Below, piece after piece: positions 22,659-33,897 of a stretch of 64,000 nt of DNA. How positions within the stretch are numbered: the first letter of the stretch is position 1; each line of letters begins with the position of its first letter. Origin of the DNA: Antedon mediterranea (taxonomy: Eukaryota; Echinodermata; Crinoidea; Comatulida; Antedonidae). Location: the NCBI RefSeq assembly GCF_964355755.1, contig NC_092674.1:17746501-17810500 (forward strand). Reading direction: 5' to 3'. A model generated the notes under the pieces. It saw only the letters and a program-made list of their open reading frames with translations. It did not search any database and had not been told where the DNA came from. The translations under genes were made by a program, and so were the position numbers.

Positions 22659-24305
22659 TTTTTTTCTTCTTCAATCATCCTGCACATGACTGCAGAAAAT
22701 GACCAAAATTAGTGGAAGGCAAGCTTCCAAATATATAACCAATCAACGAGTGCCATTGTACATAGCTGACTTGACTTCTACCTTGTGGAGAAGTTCTCCA
22801 TCATGACAACATCTGAAGTTGAAAATCGTTGGTCAATGTGTTTTCAAAATTATTGTTAGAAATATTGAATTAAAAACTCAATATTTTTTTTTATTCTATC
22901 CTATCTAATCAAGTGAAAAGCCAGGATGTTATTTGATTTTTTGGAAGCAATTTTTAAGAAATAAGTTGTTTTATTGGAATTATAGTTATAAATGAATAAT
23001 TTCTCAAAGTTTTTTGTGATGTTAGGTACGCTGAATGAAAGATTTGCGGTGGAGCATTCAATTAATCTTTTATTTGTCTAATTCATATAAAAATAAAAAT
23101 CAGAAAACTTTTGTTACACTGTAGTTTAAAATATACAGAAAATATAATATAACACTATAATATAATATAATAAACACAATATAAAAGTACAGACAATATT
23201 TAAAAGTTATAAAAATGTTTCATGATATACAAAAGCAATTGCAAAGTTTATGAAAATTAAATTATACTTCAAATTATGATCCAGGTGTTCTTTTCATGAG
23301 AGGCAAATTAACTTGAGACATGTTTATTATAAGTAGCAATCGATTGAGGAACGAATCACTTGTTATAACGTTTAGTACGACTACAAGGAATATTAGATGG
23401 GAGGAAAGTTTATTCTTTAAAAAGAGGGTGGTCAGTTTGGGAGAGAATATGTTTAATACTCTAGTAGCTAGATCAACTTTCGTATGCACTTTGAGAAATT
23501 GGTTTAGGATGGTTACACATTTTGAAAATGTGGCAAAAGGTCAGGGTGAAAGGTTATAATACCAAACACCAATAGGTCCTTAAATCTCAACAACCACTGT
23601 TCACAGCAAGATAATTTTGGTCTCAAATTGATCAGAAGGTATATATTTATATTCAATCTAATGTGACATTTCTGACCCGTGACCCACTACCCAGGGCATG
23701 TATCCGTAACTACTGGTCATAGACACTTAAATTATGTCTTAAATTGTTCGAAATATACATTTTGTTATTTGTTGCACATTTTGAAAAATGTTACAAAAGG
23801 TCAAAGGGTCAGGGTCATTACACATTTATTTGGAAATTAAATTGATGATTAAATTCATAGTTTTTTTTCTTTCAAAATAAATCAAAATTACAAAGGCACA
23901 TACCTCTTCTTCGACATTTTCGGGAGCTGATCTCTAAAAACATTAAATTCAATTTTATTTATTAAATGATTAATACTATTAAACAACAATAAAACAACTT
24001 ATTTCTTAAAAATTGCTTCCAAAAAATCAAATAACATCCTGGCTTTTCACTTGATTAGATAGGATAGAATAAAAAAAAATATTGAGTTTTTAATTCAATA
24101 TTTCTAACAATAATTTTGAAAACACATTGACCAACGATTTTCAACTTAGATGTTGTCATGATGGAGAACTTCTCCACAAGGTAGAAGTCAAGTCAGCTAT
24201 GTACAATGGCACTCGTTGATTGGTTATATATTTGGAAGCTTGCCTTCCACTAATTTTGGTCATTTTCTGCAGTCATGTGCAGGATGATTGAAGAAGAAAA
24301 AAATA
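22659..24305. mobile_element. Foldback element beside the exon c splice donor
   Basis: Left arm (about 22659-22976) starts TTTTTTTCTTCTTCAATC; right arm (about 23988-24305) ends GATTGAAGAAGAAAAAAA. The two arms are near-perfect complements for about 315 bases, for example TGGAGAAGTTCTCCATCATG against CATGATGGAGAACTTCTCCA. The 1 kb between them shows no recognisable gene. The left arm starts 7-8 bases after the GT of gephyrin exon c. Clear target duplications were not identified. Confidence 0.75.
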
Positions 24306-24855
24306 GGCCTATTGTATATCAACTTTTTCATCTACAACTTGACTTTAATATTTAAACTACGGTATATTATTTCAATATATCTTGCACACGCATTAAGAGA
24401 TTATATCATATAAGGACAAAAGGCATTATGCTTAGGATAAACATTTTTAAACCGTGCATTTAGGTCATAAAAACATCGCATTAATAAACACTCTGGTCGA
24501 TGTAGGCCTACTGTACCTTCTTTGACATTGGCTGGTTTCTATATACCCTCGCCACCAGTTCCGGAAATCCCTCTCCTTTTAACATATTCACGAATTCTTT
24601 TCGCATAGACTCATCTAAAAAGAATTCAATAAGGTTTGTTTTTATATAATTGGTTTCCTAGGAAAAACGCAGTGACGTGTTGTGCATGCAAAGTAAATAA
24701 GTTCTGTACAGTGAGGTTGACCAATTACGAGCAAGCACTCATCACTGTCGCTTTTGATTGGTCAAATTATTGAGTTAGGCTGCTAGGCGATGCATTGGGT
24801 TTGCGTTCCTTACAGATTCGAGAACTAAACTTAACTGATAAATAATACTGTATGT

Positions 24856-24940
24856 GATTCCCGATTAACCGGGATAGGAATCCCGGTTAATCGGGATTAT
24901 GATCCCGGTCTATTGGGATCCCAATTAACCGGGATTTCGA
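24856..24940. repeat. Cluster of AATCCCGGTTAATCGGGATT-type palindromes
   Basis: CCCGATTAACCGGGAT, ATCCCGGTTAATCGGGAT and ATCCCAATTAACCGGGAT, with ATCCCGGTCTATTGGGAT between, form four overlapping palindromic words in 85 bases. Several pairings are possible, so a cruciform or stacked hairpin could form. No flanking element boundaries were found. Confidence 0.6.
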
Positions 24941-27589
24941 TCGGAAATATTGTTTTGACCTCGCTCCTATAATATTATTAAAAATAATTTTAAAGATCAT
25001 TTAGGCCTTAATATAAGAACCACGCCTAGTTATGCGACCAGTTCAGGATAGCTGAACTTTGTTTTTATTAACTAGGTTAGGCATAAACCTAGCCTAGCTA
25101 GTAGGCCTATATAGGAGCCTTCTTCTACTCTAGCCTAGCTAGCTAGGCTTAGTAGTAGGCTTACACATTATTATTAAATATTAAATAGGCGCTCTATTTC
25201 ATAGGCCTATTTAGGCCTAGTCAATATATAGGCCTAATTAGGTCTAGGTGTAGGCATTGCTAGCGAGGCTTTGCCTACTTGTACCTAAATAGGGATTGCC
25301 TAGATCTATATTCTGAAAAAAGCTACACAGCCTAGGCCTTAATATATATAGAATAGGGCCGGGTAGGCCTAAAGACGGTACCTACCTCCAATCATACCAA
25401 CAACTCACTTTTGAATTCCGTAACCCCGGCATTTAGTGGTTACATAATCGCCTACTTTTGGTGGTTGGTCAACAGGCTGAATTACGGAAGAAATTTTAAT
25501 GATATTCCCCGTAATAGGGGTATCATTAACCCACAGAATCAGTATAATAGACATGAAGATATGATATATGATTCACGGTTGGTTGCACGCTTCTTTTTTT
25601 TCTACGTCCGGCGTGTAGTAACCGTGCATGTTTATATTATTGTTACGGTTTAACAAAGGAAGGGCATACAAATAAAAATGCAATAATAGACCACGGAGAC
25701 TGCATGAATAGACATTGTTTCAACATCCTGCCTCACTTTTGTCTAGTTATTTATTGATTATTGTTGACCTGGGCTGAGCCTGGGTGTAACCGTAAATCAA
25801 TTTGGCCAAAAATATGGGGAAATTTGAAAATGCGGTAAAAAAATCAAAATGCGGTAGAAAACGTCGAGATAGCGGTAGCGCGGTAGATGGGTACTAAAAG
25901 CGGTAGACTACCGCCTACCGCGAGTAGCGGTAGACTTGGGACCCCTGTATTCATAATTTTGACAAAACATTTATTTGTTTCAGGCGCAACAAAGCGCGTT
26001 TTTTGAGTACGGTTGCTTCTATTTTCTGGCGAGCGGTGTTTGTCACCTTTTTTACTGCCGAAATCATACTTTACAAAGCAAAAACCGATACCAAAGGCGA
26101 AGAACAAGCAACTTTCAAAATACAGTAAGCTAAATCTAATAACTGAACCATGTAAAAATAACTAGGCCAAAGCTGTCAATTTAAAGGTCATATGAGCGTA
26201 TTTTATGTGGCGGCACAACGCGCGTCTTTAGAATAGAATGTAACCAATTATCTTTGTGTGATGCCGATTTCCGCCCACATAGCTAGTCAGTATGTGAGAA
26301 TGAGATAGTTTCTGACCAAAAAAAGTTCATAAATAACAACAGTAGTAAGGTCTACTTTATAAACAATTATAGACTAGAGGTTTGAAGACAAAGCAACAAA
26401 ACTCAAAAGATTGACTTTAAAATAACAAATTATGTTTATTCAATATTAATAAACCACAGTGAACCATTTAGCCTAGGCCTAGGCGCTAGGCTAGTAGTAG
26501 CTAGCCTAGGTCTAGTTATTAATTTTTACATTATTTTTTATAATTCAAAGATTTTGTTTTTAATTTTAAGCAAAAATATTCAAGCAAAAATGAATATTTA
26601 TGTTACAAATTATGTTTTAAACCATGCTTTAAAACTAGGCCTAGGATAGGTAGGCCTAAAAAAATAGAATAGAGGCCTACAATTAATCCATTGAAAGAAC
26701 GAGTTTTCACAGAAAACATTTAGGCCTAGGCCGTAGGCCGTAGGCCTAGACATTTCAGTAGCTATAACCTACATCATAGCAAAGCTTTACGTTCATCCGG
26801 CAAAACAATGTTGAATATTCTCTTCAGTTTATTAGGATTTCTTCTCTCCCGGTAATTTGACACAATCGATCTGAAAAATAATCAAATAACAAATATGCAA
26901 TAGGCTATATTATAGTAGGCCTATATGACCTGGGATGAGATGAAATAAAAATACATTATAAAAATACACATAGAATATGGACTTTTTAGACATTAGCTTA
27001 ATATATGAATTTTTAAAAAAATTGGCCATGTTATTATTATTAAACTAATCAAAATTGGTCTAAATTAAAAAATAAATTTGGTTGGTTTTGCATTATTTTT
27101 TACTTTATATTTAATATTGTTACTATATACATTACATTTATGTTCTAAATTTATGTGTTCTTTGTTGGCAAATTAATGGCTATAAGGCCTAGCTAGTGGG
27201 GTATGTTGTATCATCACAATGCAACCATGGAGGAAATATACATGATGCAACATAGCTTAGAGGGTTAAAATTGTTTTGGGTGGCCTGTGCTGGGCTAGGC
27301 GTTTTTGGGCCCTAATAGCATTGAATAATTATTGATCTGTCTAATAATAATATAAGGTAGTGTACTTACAGGTATAAAAAGTGCAGTATTACATCATATT
27401 CTAGTCGATGTACAGTATATTAATATTTTATATAAAGCCCAAAACTGGTTATCCTACCTAATAGTTCTAGAATAGGCCTACTGTTATGTTTCGTTTGTTT
27501 TAAAGATAGATGTAACTATTTTTGTCATTCGTAGTATAAATGGGCCTTAGGCCTATATTCTGCCAAAACCACAATTTTTAATTTACTGT
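24941..27589. other. Gephyrin intron, largely unique, AGGCCT-rich
   Basis: TAGGCCTA/CCTAGGCC words are dense, especially 25070-25380 and 26470-26760. About 25830-25936 repeats GCGGTAG/CTACCGC seven to eight times in both orientations. No exon with family resemblance was found, and the short open frames here look fortuitous. Confidence 0.5.
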
Positions 27590-27610
27590 TTGTTATTCTT
27601 TATAAAGAAA

Positions 27611-28640
27611 ATGATTTCAGAACTGAGTTCGACATCGTGCACAGATGAGAGTCCACAGCAAACTCCAAACAAGAGGAAGCGGAGGTACTCTAAACATTTC
27701 AGGTTTAATCCCCGAAGAGGGAGATATGTTGCTCATCGGATGCGGAATCGGATGAAACAATCCAGTCCAACTCCTTCAATAAGCTCAGTGAATTCAGACA
27801 ACCAGACCTGGCCTACCATTACTACTACTAGTAATAGTAGTAGTAGTGGTAATAGTAGTAGTAGTGGTAGTAGTAGTAATATCAGTAGTAGTAGTAGTAG
27901 CAGTAGTCAAGACGAGGAGATATCTACGTAGAGGTCTTCTTTGATATTTAGTGCTACCGCAAGTGATAGTGAAAGATCAGAGTCTGATATGGGTGGTAGT
28001 GATAATGGAAATTTACATCAACATTTATTTGAAGGATCGAGCCACACCTACCTGAGTTTTTATACAAGCATACTTTTGTTTGTAATTAAACATAATTTAA
28101 CCAAAATTGCATTTTCCGATTTGATCAAATTATTGATTTCTTTTCTTCCAAATTCATGTAATGTTGCAAATTCAGTATTTAAAATCAAGAAAATCCTAAA
28201 ACAAGAAACTAAATATCAAATAGCACTATTACTGTGATCATTGTTTGAAAGAAGATGTAGACTCCAACCAATGCCTATGTGGAGGAAACATGATTGCTTA
28301 TCACTCCATAAGTTTGGATAAGCAACTAGGAGACATGTTTAAAGGTATGGAATATGTATACTAAACCAGGGAAACTCTTCCCTGCTAAAACATAGCGTTC
28401 GATAGTTGAAATGTTTTGAGACTGAACTTAAAACAAACATGTTAACTAATATGATTTACAAAACTCATATTTCAGACAAAAGATTTTGCGATTCGGTTAT
28501 GAAACCAAGAGGCCATCACAACACAGATATTTGTAGCGGATCAGAATTCAAATGAATTAGCAACACAGATTTAGGTCAAAATGATGTATTCTTAACATTC
28601 ACTCTGAATACAGGTGTGGTTTCTATGTTGTTTTGAATAG
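27611..28640 (+). pseudogene. CACTA/Tnp2-like transposase, N-terminal exons (broken)
   Basis: A frame opens at ATG 27611 with MISELSSTSC, a basic patch (KRKRRYSKHFRF) and a Ser run encoded by an AGT microsatellite. A single TAG at 27929-27931 interrupts it, then the same frame continues through LHQHLFEGSS, LLFVIKHNLTKIAFSDLI and VFKIKKIL. A frame slip near 28222 leads to HYYCDHCLKED...CLCGGNMIAYHS, a CxxC..CxC zinc-ribbon-like block, ending at a likely donor (about 28344). A second exon after TATTTCAG (28476) gives DKRFCDSVMKPRG and, in another frame, LTFTLNTG. The order matches N-terminal parts of multi-exon CACTA/EnSpm-like transposases of marine invertebrates (recalled pattern, not searched). 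The C-terminal half is at 35940-37069. Confidence 0.6.
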
Positions 28641-28944
28641 TTTGTTTATATAGGCCTACAGTTTGTTTTTTTAATGAGGCGGAGGATATACCTCTTGTCA
28701 TATAAAAATATAATAATCGTCCTTTCTTTTTTTCTATTCCGTTTTATTTATTACCTTAATCAGATGGTGTGTCTATTTTCAAGTCATCGAACAAGAGTCT
28801 CTGGCCAGTATACTTGGTGATCAATGAGCTACCAGTACAGCTCGGGTATAAGTACTAACAAAACTATATAATATAAGCTCAGGATTCCACATTAACCATC
28901 TTTTAAATAATGGTCTTGATAATATATATATATGTATATATATA
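28641..28944. other. Interval between transposase and Penelope tail
   Basis: No feature apart from a TA-rich microsatellite at about 28920-28944. Confidence 0.35.
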
Positions 28945-28990
28945 TAAATCCAAAGGCAAATTACTGAAAAAAATGACAATGCTGTGGGTA
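28945..28990 (+). repeat. Penelope-2-type terminal scrap
   Basis: AAATCCAAAGGCAAATTACT followed by GACAATGCTGTGGGTAT is shared with the ends near 49410 and 52809. Only this short piece is present here. Confidence 0.6.
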
Positions 28991-29093
28991 TATAAATGTT
29001 CGGTTCAATGTAACCGTCTAAAAAGTGCTCAATACGGTAAAGTAGAGCTAAAATATACGTTAAGTCTGGAAAAGAAGTAAAAACTACAGTTTG

Positions 29094-29142
29094 GTCTCTA
29101 CAGGCTTGTTTCGTGAGTCGTGAAACTCACTCATCAGGAGAC
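29094..29142 (-). ncRNA. Hammerhead ribozyme (type I, minimal) of Penelope-1
   Basis: On the minus strand: GTCTC, core CTGATGA (29131-29137), a 6 bp stem II GTGAGT/ACTCAC with a 6-base loop, core GAAA, a 2-3 bp stem III (AC..GT), the cleavage triplet GTA, and GAGAC, which pairs with the initial GTCTC as stem I. All core positions of the hammerhead are present. Penelope-like retroelements are known to carry such minimal hammerheads in their terminal repeats. It lies about 85 bases downstream of the Penelope-1 reading frame, on the same strand. Cleavage is expected after the A of GTA (29099/29098). Confidence 0.8.
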
Positions 29143-29227
29143 TATAATGAGAAGAATCAATTACAACGTTGCTTATAAGCACATTTACTTGTAGAATTAG
29201 CATTTACAGGTGATATGTTTTGGAATG

Positions 29228-30757
29228 TCAGCTGTTATGTAACAATGCTTTCTTTCTGTGCCGGCAGGCGGACACAAGTTTGTTACGTTTGTTTAATGTC
29301 GTTAATTCAGGGTGGCGGATGATAAATAATTTCTCTTTGAGGCAGAGGTTGCATTTTTTGTTTGCGCTACTATATGCTTTAGTAGATGCCAAGATGCGCC
29401 ATGAGATTGAATAGTCTGTGTTGTTGTCCTTGAGTGTCCAAATATGTTTACTGAGTTCGGTTGAGTTTCTAGAACGTGTATTACGGAATGATAAGGTGTG
29501 ATTTCTGTATCGTGTTTTAAAATCATTTTCAGTGAGTCCGATATAAGTTTCCGAGGTGGATTTGTCTTTGCGTGTAACTGTGGCTTGGTATATTACAGAT
29601 GATTGTAAGCAATTTCCGTTTAGCGGGCATGTGTTTTTCTGTCGGCAGTTGCATGTTTTGTTTTCTTGCGTGTTTTCCACGGATGTTGTTTCGGGCTGGT
29701 TGAGTATTCTCTTGTTGTGACTGTCTATTATCTGTTTCATATTGTTCATACAACTGTAGCTAATCTTGATAGTGTTTCGGTTGAAGATTTTTCTTAGTTT
29801 GTTAACTTTTGGAAAATGTTTGTCTACTAGGGATAGGAATTTCTGTCCAATGTTTGTGCCGACGTTTTTGCTGAACGGTGGGTTGTACCACAGAATGTCG
29901 TTTCGTTGTCTGTTTTTTCGTCTTGTCTGGGTTACCGGCTCGTATTTTAGTGTGTACTTGTATCCACTGTCGTTGAGAGTTTTTTGGTATACAGGGGCGG
30001 CTTGGTTGAATGAATTCTTGTCGGATGACAAGGACGAGAGTCGTTTGTTTATTCCGGCGGGTATATTCTTTAGGATGGTCGGTGGGTGGTTACTTTGTTG
30101 ATGGATATATTTTAACGTGGCGTTTGGTTTGGTGTAGGGCTGGTATGTGTTCTTCGCAAAGTTGAGTGTGACGTCTAAGAAGTTGATGACTTGTTTGTTT
30201 GCTTCTATGGTAATGCGTAGGCCGTTGTCTTTGAATATTTGGCATATGTCTTTTTTAATATTTTCTGTGCTTTTAGGTGTGGTGTCTGTGACTGCAAGGC
30301 CGTCATCTCTGTAAAGTCCTATGTTGATTCCTAGTTTCTGTTGTAATTGGTGTAACAGGAAGCTTCCAACAAGTTCACATGTTTCTGCGGCATCATAACT
30401 ACCCATAGTCACATCGAATGCTGTGGGGCCTTTCTTTTGCCATGGTTGCTGTTTGTGTGATAGTACTGATTTTTTGGTATGTACGATGATGTCTCTTTCG
30501 TCGTTGGTAATATCATCGTATCTATTAGCGAAGTCTAGTGCTTTATTCAGCAGGTCATTGCTGATAGAGGGGTAAAATTCTACGATGTCGAAGCATATAA
30601 AGTTGTGTTGTTGTTTCTTGTCGATGCTCTTAAACCATTCGATGACCGATGAGGTATTTTTCCATTGATTGGTGCGCAGTTTTGATGTAATTTTGCTGTT
30701 AATACGATCGAGTATAGTTTTGCTTATCTTGCCTATCTCGGGTTTATTAATCGGCAA
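29228..30757 (-). CDS. Penelope-like retroelement: RT plus GIY-YIG endonuclease
   Basis: The 509-codon frame holds most of a Penelope-like polyprotein. [14 protein letters not shown] (about 53-66) is RT motif A, and [10 protein letters not shown] gives the catalytic Y-R-D-D at 149-152. [10 protein letters not shown] follows at about 191. A Cys cluster [15 protein letters not shown] (369-383) precedes a GIY-YIG-type nuclease: [19 protein letters not shown] and a Glu in ELSKH (about 434). In the family RT and nuclease together perform target-primed integration. The start is artificial: upstream coding [12 protein letters not shown] and KDHKPNF is readable at 30750-30836 in another frame, so two small frame breaks near 30740 and 30836 separate it from the N-terminal piece. 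This copy is probably inactive. Confidence 0.85.
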   Translation of the reverse strand: MPINKPEIGKISKTILDRINSKITSKLRTNQWKNTSSVIEWFKSIDKKQQHNFICFDIVEFYPSISNDLLNKALDFANRYDDITNDERDIIVHTKKSVLSHKQQPWQKKGPTAFDVTMGSYDAAETCELVGSFLLHQLQQKLGINIGLYRDDGLAVTDTTPKSTENIKKDICQIFKDNGLRITIEANKQVINFLDVTLNFAKNTYQPYTKPNATLKYIHQQSNHPPTILKNIPAGINKRLSSLSSDKNSFNQAAPVYQKTLNDSGYKYTLKYEPVTQTRRKNRQRNDILWYNPPFSKNVGTNIGQKFLSLVDKHFPKVNKLRKIFNRNTIKISYSCMNNMKQIIDSHNKRILNQPETTSVENTQENKTCNCRQKNTCPLNGNCLQSSVIYQATVTRKDKSTSETYIGLTENDFKTRYRNHTLSFRNTRSRNSTELSKHIWTLKDNNTDYSISWRILASTKAYSSANKKCNLCLKEKLFIIRHPELTTLNKRNKLVSACRHRKKALLHNS

Positions 30758-30835
30758 TTAGGTTTGTTAGTGAAGTTCGGTTTGTGGTCTTTGAGGGTTA
30801 TGAAAGCATCTTTATTTGCAGTTGTATCCACTCTG

Positions 30836-31235
30836 TCAGCGATGTTCAATTTTGTTGCAATACTTTTGTACGAGTGCAGGTTCTGCTTTCTTGTATGATT
30901 TGGTGATGTTTTCTTCTAGGAGGTTGTCATACGTCGGTGGGTCTAGTTTGTAGAAATTTGTGGTTTTGTCGGCTGCAATTAAAAGTTTGGGCTCGTTTTC
31001 AATTTTCTTGGAGTCGGTTTTTAACTTGTTGAGTAGAGGGTTGTCTGCGTTTTTGAATGTTGTCGATTGTATCAGATGGAGTATGTCATCTTCGAATTCG
31101 TATAGTTCATCGATCGGTGGTGGGTTTTTGGTAGACTTGAAGCCAAATGTTTTTTTTGGATGATGCGGTGGTGCTGGAATTAAGGAAGAAGTGGGCCTTC
31201 CATCGCATTCTACGTAGAAATTGCTCAACACTAAT
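30836..31235 (-). pseudogene. Penelope-1 N-terminal region
   Basis: It contains FGFKSTKNPPPIDEL, FEDDILHLIQS and LLIAADKTTNFYKL, an N-terminal segment typical of Penelope-like RTs. Upstream, FLRRMRWKAHFFLN is readable in a third frame at about 31185-31235 and also belongs to this family. The element is truncated there against LINE sequence, so its N-terminus is missing. Confidence 0.75.
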
Positions 31236-31609
31236 AAGTGGTTGGGGTTTAGTTTTATTAGCTAACATCTGCATGCCTTGGTGCCATTTATGGGGATTAG
31301 TGGCTTTTAAGTTTAATAAACGTTCATTGTAAAAGTTCATTTTGTCTTTCTTGATCACTTTTTGTACCTTATTCCTATAGAATTTCCATTCAGCGATTTA
31401 CCATGATTAGTAAAAGCGTGTTGACGTTTCATTATAAGATCCTTTGCTTGTTGTGAAATCCATGGCTTATCAGTTGGATGTATCTTAATGGATTTAACCG
31501 GGAAGAAAGTGTTCATAGCAGAAGTCAATGACAAATAAAATGATTGCGTTTTCTGTTCAGTAGTACTCGCGTTAATAACCTCGTTCCAGTCATGGGAATT
31601 CTTCAACAC
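31236..31609 (-). pseudogene. LINE-1 (CR1/L2-like) linker between endonuclease and RT
   Basis: DKPWISQQAKDLIMKRQHAF and, in the next frame, MNFYNERLLNLKATNPHKWH correspond to the segment that joins the endonuclease to the RT in CR1-like ORF2 proteins. A frameshift lies near 31360. The RT expected to follow is absent, because Penelope-1 sequence begins at about 31235. Confidence 0.7.
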
Positions 31610-32591
31610 TTTTCGCTTTCATTTGTCTGATTACACGCTTTTCGATTTTGTTGCTATTCGTCCTTGTAGTTGCTGACAACAGAACACAATTATGATCGCT
31701 AGCACCCATCGGCGACACAATTCGGGGATCGCAATAATACTGCTTCAGATTAGTGGCTATAATATCTAGTATTGCATCCCCTCGAGTTGGTTCTTTCACA
31801 ATTTGTTTTAGGTTATGTGCACGGCATAGTGGGGCTAGGTCAGTTCTGTTCAGGTCCCCCATAATAATGAAGCCAGCGTCTGGGTGTTTAAGTTTAAGAC
31901 TGTCAAGAGATTTAATAATATGATCCAAAAGTAATTGTTGGTCAGAAGAATTAGGTGGAATATATATTCCACAAACTATAATAGAGGATACAGCTCTAGG
32001 AAGCCTCTTCGGTCTTATAAAAACCCAAACACACTCTAGCTCTTCGGGTACTACTATTTCAGGTATTCTTCGCGACAGAAATTCAGAATTAACATATACA
32101 GCCACTCCACCACCCTTCCTATGCGTTCTATGATAGGTATAAATATTGAAGTTGTTAATCATCAGTGCATCATCTGTTATTTGCGGTGTTTGCCAAGTCT
32201 CTGTGACAACTGCTAAATCAATACAATTTTGAAGTAGAAGGGTTTCTAGTTCGTCCACACGGTAGATTAACGAACGCGGGTTAGTCAGGAAAATCGATGG
32301 GAGTGATGGCTGTAACATTGTATAGTTGACTTTACGAAGTGAATTAGGGAATAAACTACTTAGAAAACGCCCTCGCTTGTTGTCTATATAATCAGAAGCA
32401 CGTGTAACAGTGATAATAGTGGGAATTTTTCTGCGTATATTTACACCACCTCTTCTACCTCTACTTTTACGATAGATGCCAAGATTATTCAGCTTAGTGA
32501 GGGTTCCCTTAGGTAGGTATTGCACCTTATTACGATGTTTAATGAAGGCTGATCCAATATAAAATAGCTCATGTCTGGAATAACGAGTCAT
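31590..32591 (-). CDS. LINE-1 AP-endonuclease domain (CR1/L2-like ORF2)
   Basis: 333 codons. After a basic N-terminal part come an endonuclease/exonuclease/phosphatase fold with TNPRSLIYRVDELE (Asn about 104), VVTETWQ (Glu about 131), GGGVAVYV, GIYIPP, IIMGDLNRTD (Asp 246, Asn 248) and GASDHNCVLL (Ser 298, Asp 299, His 300). These are the metal-binding and catalytic residues of non-LTR retrotransposon AP-endonucleases, which nick the target to prime reverse transcription. The domain is intact, but the frame ends at the linker and the RT is missing. It differs from the second LINE (34 kb), which is broken inside the same domain. Confidence 0.85.
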   Translation of the reverse strand: MTRYSRHELFYIGSAFIKHRNKVQYLPKGTLTKLNNLGIYRKSRGRRGGVNIRRKIPTIITVTRASDYIDNKRGRFLSSLFPNSLRKVNYTMLQPSLPSIFLTNPRSLIYRVDELETLLLQNCIDLAVVTETWQTPQITDDALMINNFNIYTYHRTHRKGGGVAVYVNSEFLSRRIPEIVVPEELECVWVFIRPKRLPRAVSSIIVCGIYIPPNSSDQQLLLDHIIKSLDSLKLKHPDAGFIIMGDLNRTDLAPLCRAHNLKQIVKEPTRGDAILDIIATNLKQYYCDPRIVSPMGASDHNCVLLSATTRTNSNKIEKRVIRQMKAKSVEEFP

Positions 32592-33162
32592 TTTGGATTT
32601 CTCAGTGGCTTGTGTATCATTCCAATATAAGAATTAAATGAGAACTTATCTCACCCCAACAACAGCAGTACAGATAAAATGTTAAAAATGGAAATTATCT
32701 CAATCCAACACCAACACTCAACAGTACAGTTAAAATGTTAAAAAGTGGTTCCACATCAAAAAATGTAAAGAAAAAGTACTTGCACAAAGTTAACATAAGA
32801 TCACAAACACATAAAGATCATCATGCTACAGTCGCCCAATACTTCTGAAACCGCCGATTCTGTCGGTTGGTCTGGGCCTAGGCTAGGCTGCCCACTCGGC
32901 TTGCCTGAATTCTCCGCCGACAACCGTCCGACGATAGGTCACGGCGAGCCCAGCCAGTATCCTGGTTCTTGTTATAGTTTCAGTTGTGGGCTTAGCAAGT
33001 TAATGTTCAGATTGCAATTTAAGCATAACATGTAGCATTCAATCCACAGTACAATGCACAAATTTTACAACTAAAGCAACAGATGTCCACAAAACAACAA
33101 AAAACCAGTCACAAAAGAGGAATTCCAGAGCCAAAAATCTGTAAACTAATTAAGAATGGTGA
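32592..33162. other. Possible 5' region of LINE-1
   Basis: The stretch upstream of the endonuclease frame shows no ORF1. It carries two similar blocks with AACAGTACAG-TAAAATGTTAAAA (about 32660-32745). Confidence 0.3.
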
Positions 33163-33492
33163 CAGCTATAAAACGCCCTCAGATATATGTGCACCATGTG
33201 CATGTTGGTTCCCAGCCTTTATAAAATTATTACCAAGATAAGATGCTACATTTTTGTACTGCATTTTGTGCACAGTGTTTAATTTTATTTGAGTCACCCT
33301 ATCCTCAACACACAATAGCCCTAAGCTATCTAGTTCTTTTTGTCCTACATGAAATCGAGGACCTTCATTAAGAATAAATCTCACCATTTTGTTTTGTATA
33401 ATCTGCAGTTTATTTTTTAGTGTTTTTGGTGCTGCAGTGTACCACGATGAACATGCATAGTCAAAGTGGTTTTGAATGAGGTAGTACAGGAA
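33163..33492 (-). pseudogene. LINE RT C-terminal fragment (CR1-like)
   Basis: The frame reads YYLIQNHFDYACSSWYTAAP, then LKNKLQIIQNKMVRFILN and GPRFHVGQKELDSLGLL, VEDRVTQIKLNTVHKM. This is the segment after the RT palm in CR1-like ORF2 proteins. It ends at a stop after HISEGVL. It may be the other end of the LINE that starts at 35131, with the middle deleted; both are on the minus strand. Confidence 0.75.
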
Positions 33493-33897
33493 AGATATGC
33501 TCAGAATCAGTAAAAGGTTGAAAAAATTGCAACAGAATTTTTTTCACCACAATGCATTTCTATAAGGTCCCTATATGAACATACTAAAAGTCTAGAAAAA
33601 TCCAGGTAGGGGAAATAGGTTTTTTTAAACAAAATGGCCGCCAATGGCGAAAAATGTCTAAAAATGAACAAAAAACATATATTTTATATCTAATTACCAC
33701 TTGATAGCAGTTTTTATAATGCTTTTTATATTTCTTTAGTGTCAAACATTTAAACTGCAATATACATATTAATTTAAATGCTATTTAGCAACAAAAACAC
33801 ACATTTAAGTATCAAGATATCACCACGGTTATAATAATAGACAACGTAGTCCTATGCATTATAATGCAGGACTACGGTGTCTAATAAAACAGTTCAT
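33493..33897. mobile_element. Insertion with a 54 bp near-palindromic end
   Basis: It separates two LINE pieces. The right end 33834-33887 is a near-perfect palindrome: GTAGTCCTATGCATTA against TAATGCAGGACTAC, with arms continuing into TAATAGACA / TGTCTAATA. AAAATGGCCGCCAATGGCG lies in the middle. Boundaries and family are unknown. Confidence 0.5.

Noticed and set aside
27590-28237. Two separate small host genes (Ser-rich protein and a 98-codon protein)
   Set aside because: Both are in the same frame, separated by one stop, and together match a transposase N-terminus.
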